From Hymenobacter lapidiphilus (lineage in GTDB: Bacteria; Bacteroidota; Bacteroidia; Cytophagales; Hymenobacteraceae), in the NCBI RefSeq assembly GCF_003417065.2, contig NZ_QVLT01000011.1:1-64000 (forward strand): 64,000 nt of DNA. Reading direction: 5' to 3'. Shown here piece by piece: positions 35,212-44,749 of this stretch; position 1 is the stretch's first letter; each line of letters begins with the position of its first letter. The position numbers and the translations under genes were made by a program. Below the pieces are notes generated by a model. It was not told the DNA's origin and made no database searches. It worked only from the letters and a program-made list of their open reading frames with translations.

Positions 35212-35334
35212 TTGCGGAGGGCGGTGTAGGGGCGGGGCTTGCCCCCGCCCGCCGCTTGGTTTGCGCAACGGCCCGTTGCCGAATCGTTCAACGGCGGGCG
35301 GGGACAAGCCCCGCCCCTACATCGCCCTCCGCAA
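35212..35334. repeat. Long palindrome, family B copy 3
   Basis: Arms of 43 nt (35212-35254 and 35292-35334) are nearly exact reverse complements around a 37-nt spacer. They share GTAGGGGCGGGGCTTG with the copies at 5573-5681 and 18065-18113. It lies between the convergent GH20 gene and the large outer-membrane gene, about 20 bp and 50 bp from their stop codons. Confidence 0.9.
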
Positions 35335-35382
35335 TCGGTCATTCTATAAGTATAAAATACTCAGGATGAAACATTTTACATC

Positions 35383-38300
35383 CTAAAACAGCACCGCCAC
35401 CTGCATGCGGCCGGTGTGGATGGCGCTCAGGCCCTGGGGCTTGCGGCCGTCGTAGGCCAGCGTGATGTTGAGGCCGTTGCTCAGGCGCTGCTCCAGGTTC
35501 AGGTTCCAGGTGAAGTTGGTGCCGGGGCGCAGGGCGTTGAGGATTTCCAGGCCTACGAGGCTGAGTTGGTTGCCCGCAAAGCCCACGCCTACGTAGCGCC
35601 CGGTGGCCGACACGGTGCGCTTGCCCACCTGGCTGATGCGGGTTTCGAGGCCCAGTTCGTGGAAGGTGCCTTTTGTACCCAGGTCGGAGCCGGCGAGGTT
35701 GCGCTTGGTGGTGAACAGGTAGGTGGTGGTGAAGCGCCAGACCGTGGAAGGCTGGTAGCTGATTTCGGGCGATACCTCATACTGCTCGACCCGGAAATTG
35801 CGGTTTTCCAAGTAGTCCGACTGATTTTCGCGGATGCTGCGGGTGCCGTTGAGCCGGCCCGTAAACGACTGGGCCAGCGTGCGGCGCAGCAGCAGGTTCT
35901 GGCTGGCCAGGTTGCGCGTATCGAAGCCCTGGGTCAGCAGCACCTTCTGCTGGGTTTGCTGCACCGTGAACTCGGCCCCGAAGATGGGGTTGGAGCGATT
36001 GAAATAGAGCGTGTTGCGCAGCAGCTTGTTCAGGCTTAGCAGCAACGAGTCGGCCGTTTGGAAGGCGAAGGGATTGAGGCGGGCGTTGAGCGTATTTTCG
36101 GTGCTCTTGCGGTCCAGCGTGACGGTGGTCAGGGTGCTGAAGCGGCCCAGCAGCTGCCGCCAGCCGGCCGCGTCGCGCCACTCGCGCGGGGCCGAGAGCG
36201 TGAGGCGGTAGCTGAAGCGGTTGGTGAAGGCGGGCAGGTAGTCGTCGGTGGGCAGAAATATTTTGATGTAGGTGCGGAACTGCGCGTCGGGCGTCTGAGC
36301 CTCGAAAAACTCGTTTTTCTGCTGGAGCCCGTCCGCGTTCAGGTCGTTCCAGAAGTGGGTGCCCTGGCCGTTGGGCACGGCCAGATAGGCGAAGTCGCGG
36401 CGCAATTCGCGGCCGGTGGCCACGGCGTAGCTCAGCTCCGAGCGCACCGTGTTCTGCCAGAAGCTGGCGTTCCAGTCGAGCTTGCCAAGCACCGTGCGGT
36501 CGCGCACGAAGCCGGGGGCGGACGCGCCGGGCTGGGTCTGGCCAACAGTGTCACGGGCGCTCAGGTCGCGGTAGGTAGCCAGAATATTCAGGTCCTGGGT
36601 GGCGCTCAGGTGCGAGTTGAGCGTGCCCTGCCAGGTGTGGGCCCGGCCCCGCTCGCGCAACTCAGTTTGCTCGGCGTTGGGCGTCTGGTCGCGGCGGAAG
36701 CTGTAATCGGCCCGAAACCGCAGGCGGGCCGTGTCGCGGCTCTGCACGAACAGGGCGTGCTCGTCGTAGTAGTTGGCCGACGTGAGCGAATCGCCATCGG
36801 CGCGGGCCACTCGGTTTTTGTCGAAGCGGTAGGCGTAGCCCGGCTCCAGGGCCCCGCCCACGTAGCGGGCACCCGCCTCGCCCCGCGCCCAGCGCGACTC
36901 GCGCCGGCCGGCCTCCGAGTTCAGCAGAAACAGATTGCCCCGCACCCGCACCCGGCCAAACTGGTGGGCCGCATCGAGCCAGTGCTGCACTCCACTCACC
37001 TCACCGGCCCGGTAGCGGCGGCTCAGGCGGTAGCCCAGGGCATTGTCGGCGTCTTTTATCAGCCCTACTCCGGCATTGAAAATATTCTCCTCACGGGGCG
37101 TCTGGTTGTTGCCGATGAGCGTGTTGCCAGTGCTCCAGTTGCGGTCAAACTCGATGTCGCGGTACCGGTCGATGGGCGTGAAACGGCGGCTGGTATACTC
37201 GTAATCGACGTTGCTGCGCAGCCGGTAGCCCGCCAGCCCGGGCAGGTTCACGGGGCGGTCCTGCACCACATAGCCCACCCGCATGGCTTGGCCGGTGGCT
37301 CCGTCGCTGGCAAATCGGTTCAGCTCCAGCTCCGAGGAGGCCAGATCCACGAACACGGTGGCCGTCGAGTCGAGGGCGTAGCTGGTGCCCACCGTTATCA
37401 GCTGCTTTTTGAGCGGCGTGGGCAGCACCCGCACCGGCTCGTAGCTGCCGCGGTTGGTGCCCACGAAGGTGTACACGCGGCCGTTGGCGTTGGCCTCGCC
37501 GGGCGTGGTGCCCAGGTTGTAGGAGCCCCGGCCGGGCCCCAGGTTGGTGAACTGCACATTATACACCAGACTCAGCGTATCGAGCGGCGGGTACACGAAA
37601 GCGTTGGTCAGCTGCCCGGTGGCGGGGTCGGGCCGGGTTTCGCGGCGGTACTGAATCTGGCGCCGGTTGTAGGGCACGAGCGTATCGCCGGGGGCCGTTA
37701 CGCGGCTCACGTTGCCGCTGCGGCGTAGCAGCGCCTTCTGGCCGTCGTTCAGCGTGAGGTTGGGCGAGTTGTCGGGGTTGTCGGCTTCGCGGTAGAAATT
37801 GGCGTGCACCTGCAACCGGCCCAGCTGCTGGTAGTGGCTGGCCTGCACCAGCGAGCGGGCGTAGTTGAAGTCGGAATACTCGTAGTCGACCTTGATGCGG
37901 GTGTTGCTGGTGATGAGGTGGCGGGGCGAAAACGTTAGCTCGGCCTGGTTGTAGTCGATGATGTAGTCGGCATCGAACCCCCGCACCAGCAGCCGGCCAT
38001 CCAAATACACGCGCTCGGAGTTGGCCAGCACGATAATGAACTGCTCGCCATTGGGCCCGCGCAGCCGGTACGGGCCCTGCACGTTTTCGAGCGGCGCAAT
38101 ATCAATGCTGGCAAACTTGCCCTTGGCCCCGCCCGCTGCCACCGAGGTCGTGGCAAACGCCTCCCCTTTCGCCACCGACAGCAGCGGCTGCCGCACCCCA
38201 CCGGCCCGGCGGGTCGTTACGCTCTGGCTGGTGTTGGGCCCGATACCGTTGGGCGTCAGCACGCCGCCGGAGCTGCCCGACGGCGCATAGGGGTCGGCGA

Positions 38301-39318
38301 CGGTGGGAATGCCGGGCTGCTGCTGGCCCGAGCCAGCCGCCGGGGCAATGGTGGGCGGGCTGGTGATGAAGGTGCCGGTGCTGCCGCCCGCCGCGTTGGG
38401 ATACTGGAAAAGCTGCTGATTGCTGATGCCCGCTCCGGCCCCGCCGCCAAAGCCACCCGTCGGCAGCTGGCCAAAGTTCACCTCCCCGGCCCCGCCCTGG
38501 ATGTTTTTATAGTAGCGCAGGAAGTAGTCGGGCTTGTTGCGCAGCACTACGTCGCCGGCCGTCAGGCTCCAGCGCGGGTTGGTCAGGGTGATGTATATCC
38601 GGTCGAATTCCTGCAGTTGCTGGGTGTTGCCCTCGGGCTGGAAGGGCACGTTCTGGTCGGATATGGCCGCCGTCAGGTCAATGTTATCCGTCAGCTTGCC
38701 CTCCAGCTGCAGGTTGAGCGAGGAGTTGACGAACACGTTCTGGGCATTGCCAAACGAGACGCCCCGCGACAGGTTGCCGGTTTTGTTGATGCCCGGGGTG
38801 CTCAGGATCTGCTCCTTCACCGAGAAATCCTGGGTCCCGAACGTGGGCCGTTGCCAGAACTGCAGCGTATCGAGCAGGCTGCGGGGCCGCAGGAAGCGGG
38901 GTTCGGCCAGCCGCAACGGCAGCACCCGGTAGCACACGCGCACCGAGTCGGGCCCGGCAGGCGGCAGCACAATATCGGGCTGGCCGGGCTCGGGGCTGGG
39001 GAAGCGCGACGAGGGCCGCACGTAGCGGTACTGGTCGGTGGCAGGGTCGTAGGCCACCGAGCGGCCGTTCAGGCTCACCGAGGCCGGCACTACCGTCAGC
39101 GTATCCTTGAGGGCGAAAAGCGTAGTATCCTGCCCCGCTGCCAGCCGCACCCACACGCAGCGACGGGTGCTGGGTGGCGCGTCGGCGGCGGCGGGTGCGG
39201 GCCGTTGCTGGGCCCGCGCCGCGGCTGGCAGCAGCCACAGCAGTAGCCATAGCCCCGCCAGCCTCGCCCAGAAGCGCGGGTTTTGGGTGAACTGTAAAAG
39301 TGAGAGGCTAAAAATCAT
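35383..39318 (-). CDS. Very large outer-membrane beta-barrel/surface protein, SprA-related N-terminal motif
   Basis: A 1311-residue exported protein. The signal peptide ends at AARAQ (about residue 36). Residues 170-235 hold INKTGNLSRGVSFGNAQNVF and LTAAISDQNVPFQPEGNTQQ followed by LQEFDRIYITL, a motif also seen in SprA-like outer-membrane proteins of Bacteroidota. From about 450 to the end the sequence alternates aromatic and polar residues in short strands, as in outer-membrane barrels. A Gly/Pro/Ser-rich insert lies at about 290-370. No TonB box or plug domain is evident. A role in T9SS or surface translocation is possible but not shown. Confidence 0.7.
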   Translation of the reverse strand: MIFSLSLLQFTQNPRFWARLAGLWLLLWLLPAAARAQQRPAPAAADAPPSTRRCVWVRLAAGQDTTLFALKDTLTVVPASVSLNGRSVAYDPATDQYRYVRPSSRFPSPEPGQPDIVLPPAGPDSVRVCYRVLPLRLAEPRFLRPRSLLDTLQFWQRPTFGTQDFSVKEQILSTPGINKTGNLSRGVSFGNAQNVFVNSSLNLQLEGKLTDNIDLTAAISDQNVPFQPEGNTQQLQEFDRIYITLTNPRWSLTAGDVVLRNKPDYFLRYYKNIQGGAGEVNFGQLPTGGFGGGAGAGISNQQLFQYPNAAGGSTGTFITSPPTIAPAAGSGQQQPGIPTVADPYAPSGSSGGVLTPNGIGPNTSQSVTTRRAGGVRQPLLSVAKGEAFATTSVAAGGAKGKFASIDIAPLENVQGPYRLRGPNGEQFIIVLANSERVYLDGRLLVRGFDADYIIDYNQAELTFSPRHLITSNTRIKVDYEYSDFNYARSLVQASHYQQLGRLQVHANFYREADNPDNSPNLTLNDGQKALLRRSGNVSRVTAPGDTLVPYNRRQIQYRRETRPDPATGQLTNAFVYPPLDTLSLVYNVQFTNLGPGRGSYNLGTTPGEANANGRVYTFVGTNRGSYEPVRVLPTPLKKQLITVGTSYALDSTATVFVDLASSELELNRFASDGATGQAMRVGYVVQDRPVNLPGLAGYRLRSNVDYEYTSRRFTPIDRYRDIEFDRNWSTGNTLIGNNQTPREENIFNAGVGLIKDADNALGYRLSRRYRAGEVSGVQHWLDAAHQFGRVRVRGNLFLLNSEAGRRESRWARGEAGARYVGGALEPGYAYRFDKNRVARADGDSLTSANYYDEHALFVQSRDTARLRFRADYSFRRDQTPNAEQTELRERGRAHTWQGTLNSHLSATQDLNILATYRDLSARDTVGQTQPGASAPGFVRDRTVLGKLDWNASFWQNTVRSELSYAVATGRELRRDFAYLAVPNGQGTHFWNDLNADGLQQKNEFFEAQTPDAQFRTYIKIFLPTDDYLPAFTNRFSYRLTLSAPREWRDAAGWRQLLGRFSTLTTVTLDRKSTENTLNARLNPFAFQTADSLLLSLNKLLRNTLYFNRSNPIFGAEFTVQQTQQKVLLTQGFDTRNLASQNLLLRRTLAQSFTGRLNGTRSIRENQSDYLENRNFRVEQYEVSPEISYQPSTVWRFTTTYLFTTKRNLAGSDLGTKGTFHELGLETRISQVGKRTVSATGRYVGVGFAGNQLSLVGLEILNALRPGTNFTWNLNLEQRLSNGLNITLAYDGRKPQGLSAIHTGRMQVAVLF

Positions 39319-39567
39319 TCATCCAGAAACCGTCGTACCGGAGTTTTCGGGTTAACGCCCGACGCAAGCCCAACGTCTGTCGGCTCCCGTAAAATTCACC
39401 CTTCTGCCGGCGTTATCCAACTTCGGCTTTTACCCCAGGCCTGCGGCCCCAGCAACCGGTTTTCGCGAGCACCCGCAGCGGGCTAAGCAGTTGTTGGCGG
39501 AGCATCATAAATAAGTCCAGGCCCTGTGAGTAGCCCCAAACGACGGCTACTGCACCGATAATTCAGC

Positions 39568-42500
39568 TTAGAACCCTCCCCCTGCCAGCGGCAGTTCAAT
39601 ATAAAACCGCGTGCCTACGCCCTCTTCGGTTTCAAACCAGATGTGGCCGCCGGCACTTTCGATGCCGCGCCGCACCACGGCCAGCCCGATACCCGAGCCG
39701 GTTTCCTTGGTCGTGAAGTTGGGCACAAACATCTGGGACTGCACCTCGGCCGGAATACCAGTACCGTTATCGGCAATGCAGATGCGCACCCGCCCCTGGC
39801 CCGGCTCGTCGCCCAAGGGCTCCAGTATGGCCACTACCTCGGGGGTGCGCTCCTCCGGCACCGCCTGCAACGCATTTATAATTAGGTTATTAAACGTCCG
39901 CACCAGCAGGCTTTCGTCGGCAAACACCACGTACTGGTCGGGGGCCGTTTCGGGCGGCAGCGTCAGGCGGATGCCGCCGCCGCCGGGCCGGCTCTGGTGC
40001 AGATGCACGCAGCGACGCAGAATAGGTACCACATCGAGCCGCTCGGGGCGCATGGCGGGTAGGTTGGTGAAATTGCTGAACGAGGTAGCAATGTCAGTCA
40101 GCACATCAATCTGGGTGATAAGCGTTTGCGACACTTTGGTGAGCAGCTCCTCCAGGTTGGGGCGCCGGTCCTGGATGGCACGCTGCAGAAACTGCAGGCT
40201 CAGCTTCATGGGCGTGAGCGGGTTCTTGATTTCGTGGGCTACCTGCCGGGCCATTTCGCGCCAAGCGGCTTCTTTCTCCTGAATGGCCAGTTCCTCCTTG
40301 CTCTCATCGAGCTTCAGCAGCATGTTATTGTACTCGCGCACCAGCAGCCCTATTTCGTCGTCCGACTCGTAGGCCAGCATCTCGTTTTGGCCCGTGAGCG
40401 TGGTTTGGCGGAGCTTTTCGGTGAGTAGCTTAAGCGGCTCGGTAAGCAGGCGCGAGGCTATAAAGGCCAGCCCCAGAAACAGAATGAACATCAACGTGAA
40501 GATGTTGAGCACGGTGCTCACCAGCTCGGTGAGCTTGTTGTCGAGGTCCTTCTCTGAATCGAAAAATGGAATGCCCACGTAGCCGAGTACCGGCCCGGGA
40601 CGGCCATCCTGTACCACGCTGGAGCGCAACGGCAGGTACAACGCATTGAAGGAAAGGGTGCCCGCCTGCTCCGTGAGCAGGGCGCGGGGCTGACCATCTT
40701 CGCTGAGCTCCGTAATGGCCCGCGGGTTCATGAGGGTGCTTAGCAGGCTGGCCTCGAAAATGAGCGGCTGGCTGCTCACGAGCAGCTCGCCGCGGGCATC
40801 GTAGAGGTTGAGGTCGGTTTCGGTGAGCGACGCCACGTTTTCGGCCAGCTCCACGAGGTCGGCCCGGTTGGCGTCTTCGGCCAGCAGCGCCCGGTTTTTC
40901 AGCAGGTTTTCCTGCACGGCCTGGCCTCGGCGCAGGTACGAGCGCAGCAAATCGCGCTTGTACGAGCTGGTTACCTGCCCGGCAATGGCGCCACTCACCA
41001 CTACCAGCGGCACCAGCACTCCCAGGTTCAGAAACACCTGAATTTTGGTACTGAAATTGGTGCGCAGCATGGAGCGGTACCGTCCGCGGGCCAGCAGTAT
41101 AGCCCCCATTAGCAGCAGCCAGCAGAAGCTGTAGAGCAGAAACAGAAACGAGAAATTGGCCAGCCAGCCAGTGAACGAGTACGTGGCCGTTGTTACCACA
41201 ACCACCCGGTCGGATGTACCGGGTCCGCGTACAGCCAGGTGGTGGTAGCCGTTCATCACCAGGCCCGTGGAGTACAGGCGCGGATCCTCAAAGAGGCGGG
41301 GCAGCAGCTCGTTGATGTAATCAAAGTCGCCTTCACTATATACCAACTGGTTTTTCTCGAAGCCCGCGTAGCTCAGGTCGGTGCCCAGCTGGGGCTGAAA
41401 GAACTTCTGGTCGACCAGCAGCTCGGGTACCACACTGTTGGCAGTCAGCTTTTTCAGCGTCAGTTCCAGCGCAATCGTGCTGTTGCCCTGCTCGGGCTCG
41501 GGGGCGGGCACGGCAATAAAGGCCACGTAGCGTCTCGAATCGAAGGCGCTGTTGCCTTCGCGCACCAGATAGATGTTAGGATAGTCGGTGGGGCTGGCAT
41601 TGCGCAGCAGATAGTCGCGGGTGGTCTGCAAATTGCCCCCAATGGCTACTCCCCGCCCTTCGGGCCGAAACAGCAGCACCCGCACCTCGTATTTGTCGAA
41701 GTAATCGCGCAGGTAATACTTCACAACCTTTTGCTTGATCAGGTCGAGGTTGATGAAGGGACTGGCCAGCATCGTGCGCAGCACCGGGTCGCGGGCCATT
41801 TCACCACCCCGTTCCACCAGCAGGTACTCTCCCTGCAAATCATTGTCGGTTAGCAGATTGGTGGCCAGGCTTTGCTTGTTGAGCGTGAGCTGACGGTTGA
41901 AATGCTCGTAGAGGGCCAACGCCCCCACAGCCGAGCTCAGAGCCAGCAGCACAAACACGAACAGGTACAGCTGGTACGGCAGGGCGGCGGCCGCTACCAG
42001 CCCCGTAAGCCGCAGCCCCAGAAAAAAGGCAAGCGTAAATCCCAGCAGCGTGATATGCACCAGCTGCAAGCCCAGGCCAGCCGCCAGAAACACGACGGCC
42101 GAGAGCAGCAGCAGCCCCGCCCCCAGATAGCGCGTGGAAGGCCGCACCACCCGCACAAACACCTGCGCCAACAGATAAAAACCCACCACATAGCTGCCGG
42201 TATGCAGCACAATGGCCAGGCCCAGCAATATCTTAAACGGACTCACCTGAATGTCCTGGGTGATATCGAGCAGCAGCTGCGAGTTGCTGAAGCTGCTGCT
42301 ATAGAAATCGTAGAGCAGCTCCAGCAGCCCATAGAAGCCCAGCACTACGCCGGCCCCCAACGCCATGCGCAGCTGCCAGCGCTGCAGCCGCTCTACCCGG
42401 CGCGGCACCCCGTAGCGCCGAAACAGGCGCAGCCCGTACCAGGCAGCCAAGGCCAGCAGCAGGGCGTTCAGCAGCAGGTCGCCCAGCGAAGGAGAAAGCC

Positions 42501-43320
42501 AGGAGGCCGCATACACCCGCGGGTCGAAGAGCCGGAACTCCAGTAACGAAAACGGCAGACTTAACTGCAGCATAACTGCGCGCAGGGCCAGCAGCGGCAG
42601 TAGCACCAGCAGCACCCCGGCCAGCGCATGGCCCCGGACAAACCGGCGGCGCGCCCACAGCAGCCAGGCCGTCACATAGGCTCCCACGCCCAGCAGCAGC
42701 AGCGCCAGCGGCAGGTATTTGCCCGTGATGGCATCAGCCTGCAGGCTTTCCACCGAAAACAGATAGTTGCCCTCGTTCGATACCACCCGGGGCCGGCCCG
42801 TGTCGGTTTTCTCCACCAACAGCCGCACGTTCTGGCCCTGGAAAATACCCTGGCCGTTCCCATCGCGCAGGTAGCGGTTGCTGATGCCGTAGCTGATTTC
42901 GAGCGGAATGTACGTTAGCAACACGTACGGACCCTCGGCGTGGCGCAGCACCAGAAACTTGCCGAAGCGGGTTTCCAGCAGCCGCTCGTGGTAGCGTTGG
43001 GTGGCCTGCTCCACGTCGGGCCGTACCGCGTGGTCGGACCAGTACAGCAGCTGCTCGCCCCGGAACACGAACGTCGGGTAAGTGGTGTGGCTCGTCAGGC
43101 TGCGGAAATCCACCCGGCCCGTAGCCAGGCGCTGCAGCACATCCGTCGATTCCCGCTCGCCCGTCATCTCGGCTTCCATCAGCACCTCCTGCAGCCGGGT
43201 AGCCGAGGCCTGCAGTACCAGCTTGGGGTCCTGGCCGTAGCGGTTGCTCGCGTACGCCCCCACAAAGCACAGCGTTGCCAGCAGCAGCAGCCAGCGCGGA
43301 AGATTACGACGAAGTTTCAA
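39568..43320 (-). CDS. Large multi-pass sensor histidine kinase, NtrY-like
   Basis: 1250 residues. Membrane helices lie at about 8-28 and, in a long cluster, about 200-480. Two extracytoplasmic sensory stretches (about 485-720 and 790-950) are bracketed by further helices. A HAMP domain follows (LTEPLKLLTEKLRQ; DDEIGLLVREYNNMLLKL). The HisKA phospho-acceptor is H1029 in ARQVAHEIKNPLTPMKLSLQ. The ATPase domain has NNLIINALQAV, ADNGTGIP and GSGIGLAVVRRGIESAGG. The frame opens with TTG at 43320; no upstream ATG exists and the next Met would remove the first helix. No response regulator lies nearby. It follows the respiratory cluster, separated by a terminator, so it is transcribed on its own. 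Confidence 0.9.
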   Translation of the reverse strand: MKLRRNLPRWLLLLATLCFVGAYASNRYGQDPKLVLQASATRLQEVLMEAEMTGERESTDVLQRLATGRVDFRSLTSHTTYPTFVFRGEQLLYWSDHAVRPDVEQATQRYHERLLETRFGKFLVLRHAEGPYVLLTYIPLEISYGISNRYLRDGNGQGIFQGQNVRLLVEKTDTGRPRVVSNEGNYLFSVESLQADAITGKYLPLALLLLGVGAYVTAWLLWARRRFVRGHALAGVLLVLLPLLALRAVMLQLSLPFSLLEFRLFDPRVYAASWLSPSLGDLLLNALLLALAAWYGLRLFRRYGVPRRVERLQRWQLRMALGAGVVLGFYGLLELLYDFYSSSFSNSQLLLDITQDIQVSPFKILLGLAIVLHTGSYVVGFYLLAQVFVRVVRPSTRYLGAGLLLLSAVVFLAAGLGLQLVHITLLGFTLAFFLGLRLTGLVAAAALPYQLYLFVFVLLALSSAVGALALYEHFNRQLTLNKQSLATNLLTDNDLQGEYLLVERGGEMARDPVLRTMLASPFINLDLIKQKVVKYYLRDYFDKYEVRVLLFRPEGRGVAIGGNLQTTRDYLLRNASPTDYPNIYLVREGNSAFDSRRYVAFIAVPAPEPEQGNSTIALELTLKKLTANSVVPELLVDQKFFQPQLGTDLSYAGFEKNQLVYSEGDFDYINELLPRLFEDPRLYSTGLVMNGYHHLAVRGPGTSDRVVVVTTATYSFTGWLANFSFLFLLYSFCWLLLMGAILLARGRYRSMLRTNFSTKIQVFLNLGVLVPLVVVSGAIAGQVTSSYKRDLLRSYLRRGQAVQENLLKNRALLAEDANRADLVELAENVASLTETDLNLYDARGELLVSSQPLIFEASLLSTLMNPRAITELSEDGQPRALLTEQAGTLSFNALYLPLRSSVVQDGRPGPVLGYVGIPFFDSEKDLDNKLTELVSTVLNIFTLMFILFLGLAFIASRLLTEPLKLLTEKLRQTTLTGQNEMLAYESDDEIGLLVREYNNMLLKLDESKEELAIQEKEAAWREMARQVAHEIKNPLTPMKLSLQFLQRAIQDRRPNLEELLTKVSQTLITQIDVLTDIATSFSNFTNLPAMRPERLDVVPILRRCVHLHQSRPGGGGIRLTLPPETAPDQYVVFADESLLVRTFNNLIINALQAVPEERTPEVVAILEPLGDEPGQGRVRICIADNGTGIPAEVQSQMFVPNFTTKETGSGIGLAVVRRGIESAGGHIWFETEEGVGTRFYIELPLAGGGF

Positions 43321-43368
43321 GCAGATACCACAAGTAAGGCAGTGCTGTAAACCTACAACCTTGGGGCC

Positions 43369-43395
43369 AAAAAAAACGCCCCCCGAAGGCGGCGT
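43369..43395 (-). terminator. UUCG-capped terminator after DUF983
   Basis: On the minus strand a stem (43376-43395) with a TTCG tetraloop and one G-G mismatch is followed by eight T residues. It ends the oxidase assembly operon before the kinase gene. Confidence 0.8.
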
Positions 43396-43430
43396 ATATT
43401 TTAACAGCTTTGCACAGAGTACCCACGCCC

Positions 43431-43850
43431 CTAGCGGACCTGGCTGGTTTCTGAATACTGCGGATTATACTCCACACCGCCAAACAGATAGAGCATCAGC
43501 GTGCGGGAGTAGCGCAGGTTAAAGGGCGTCATCAACACGGCCATTACTGCTACGGCCGTTACGTATACCCACGTATCGGGGTCGCCGAGCAGGTGGTACA
43601 CCAGCACGCCGATTACCAGCATCATGCCCGTCGAGAAGCCGAAGCTGATATACATGGCGCCCCAGTAGAACCCCGGCTCGGGCTCGTAGGCCTGACTGCA
43701 CACCGGGCACTTAGCCGGCATTTCGGTGAAACGGGCCAAGTTGAGCGCCGAGTGCGTGAAGAGCGGGCCGCGGCGGCAACGCGGGCAGCGCTGCTGCACA
43801 ATGCCTGCCAGCATCGAGTCAGTCGCGGCAGGATAAGCCTCAGAGTCCAT
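43431..43850 (-). CDS. DUF983 family zinc-ribbon membrane protein
   Basis: About 139 residues. The N-terminal zinc ribbon has two CxxC pairs: QQRCPRCRRGPLF and PAKCPVCSQAYEPEPGF. The latter leads into YWGAMYISFGFSTGMM and a second helix (TWVYVTAVAVMAVLMTPFNL). The DUF983 family is common in Bacteroidota and Alphaproteobacteria next to cytochrome oxidase genes; its function is unknown. The start is ATG 43850; its first 11 bases overlap the end of the upstream small gene, so the two are translationally coupled. It is the last gene of the oxidase operon. Confidence 0.88.
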   Translation of the reverse strand: MDSEAYPAATDSMLAGIVQQRCPRCRRGPLFTHSALNLARFTEMPAKCPVCSQAYEPEPGFYWGAMYISFGFSTGMMLVIGVLVYHLLGDPDTWVYVTAVAVMAVLMTPFNLRYSRTLMLYLFGGVEYNPQYSETSQVR

Positions 43851-44118
43851 TCTGAGCCGCTTTCTTTTTCTTCTTCTGCTGATTTGTATGGCGGTACCAG
43901 AAAAAGCCCACACTGCCAATCAGCAGGTATGGAATAGCCATCAGGTACACAATGCCTTTGTTGAGGCCCGTTGTATCGTAGCTATCCTTGTCTTTGCCAC
44001 CCGATACTAATTGGGTTTTGCACAGCGTACACTGCGCCTGGGCGGGCGCTGGGACCAGCACGCTCAGTAGCAGCGTTACCAGCAGGGCCAGCAGCCCCAT
44101 TACAGCAAATTTCTTCAT
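43840..44118 (-). CDS. Small exported CxxC membrane protein of the oxidase cluster
   Basis: 92 residues. A signal sequence (FAVMGLLALLVTLLLSVLVP, cut near AQAQ) leaves a mature N-terminus that begins almost at once with the pair CTLCKTQL. A linker follows, then a membrane helix (GIVYLMAIPYLLIGSVGFFWY) and a Lys-rich cytoplasmic tail (QQKKKKKAAQNGL). Homologous-looking small proteins with Cys-x2-Cys after the signal peptide and a GI(V/L)YL(M/F) helix accompany oxidase genes in Bacteroidota. The vicinal cysteines facing the periplasm suggest copper handling or thiol exchange during CuA assembly; this is inference. Confidence 0.75.
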   Translation of the reverse strand: MKKFAVMGLLALLVTLLLSVLVPAPAQAQCTLCKTQLVSGGKDKDSYDTTGLNKGIVYLMAIPYLLIGSVGFFWYRHTNQQKKKKKAAQNGL

Positions 44119-44188
44119 GGCGTTGAGATGGTAAGCGTGTCTTCGTATAACCCTGAAACCGGCCCCAAAGGTTCGGCCGCAACTCTTT

Positions 44189-44749
44189 CTAGGAACTGTA
44201 GTAGGGCGAAATCATGAAATACACAATAACTCCCGTTACCGATACGTACAGCCATACCGGGTAAGTCCAGCGGGCAATACGGCGGTGCTTCTGAAACTGC
44301 TCGGTGAGGGCGAAATAAAGCGTGAACAGAACCAGCCCCACGGTAGCGGCGGCCAGTACGATATGCGTCAGCAGAATGAAGTAATACACGCCCCGAATCA
44401 GCCCCTGGCCGCCAAACGTGGTGCTGGTAACCTGCGAGTGATACGTTACATACGACACCAGAAACAACGAGCCCAGCAGAAAGGCCAACCCCATCATGGC
44501 GCGGTGCCGGGCTACCTGCTTGTTGCGGATGAAGTAGTAGCCCAGCATCAGGCATACCGCAGTCAGCGAATTGAGCCCGGCGTTTACGGCGGGCAGGACT
44601 TTCACATTGAGCCCCGGAATGGCGAATACGCCGGGGAAGAAGTACAACACGGCTACTGCCAGGGGCACAACGGCACCGAGCACGGCGGCCAGCACTTTGT
44701 ACTTGGCAGCACCGGCAGCAGGATTGGCAAGCGGATTAGGGGTGGTCAT
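44189..44749 (-). CDS. DUF420 family membrane protein
   Basis: A 186-residue protein with about five membrane helices. The family signature is the stretch from VLPAVNAGLNSLTAVCLMLG through NKQVARHRAMMGLAFLLGSLF, with conserved histidines (RHRAMM, TYHSQV, LLTHIVLA, HRRIARWTYP). DUF420 is the CtaG-associated or YozB-like family found with heme-copper oxidases; the His pattern hints at heme or copper binding, but no function is established. The start codon overlaps the end of the SCO-like gene by 14 bp, indicating coupled translation. Confidence 0.87.
   Translation of the reverse strand: MTTPNPLANPAAGAAKYKVLAAVLGAVVPLAVAVLYFFPGVFAIPGLNVKVLPAVNAGLNSLTAVCLMLGYYFIRNKQVARHRAMMGLAFLLGSLFLVSYVTYHSQVTSTTFGGQGLIRGVYYFILLTHIVLAAATVGLVLFTLYFALTEQFQKHRRIARWTYPVWLYVSVTGVIVYFMISPYYSS

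Noticed and set aside
36058-37728. 556-codon plus-strand ORF
   Set aside because: Antisense to the 1311-residue outer-membrane gene, with no recognisable features.
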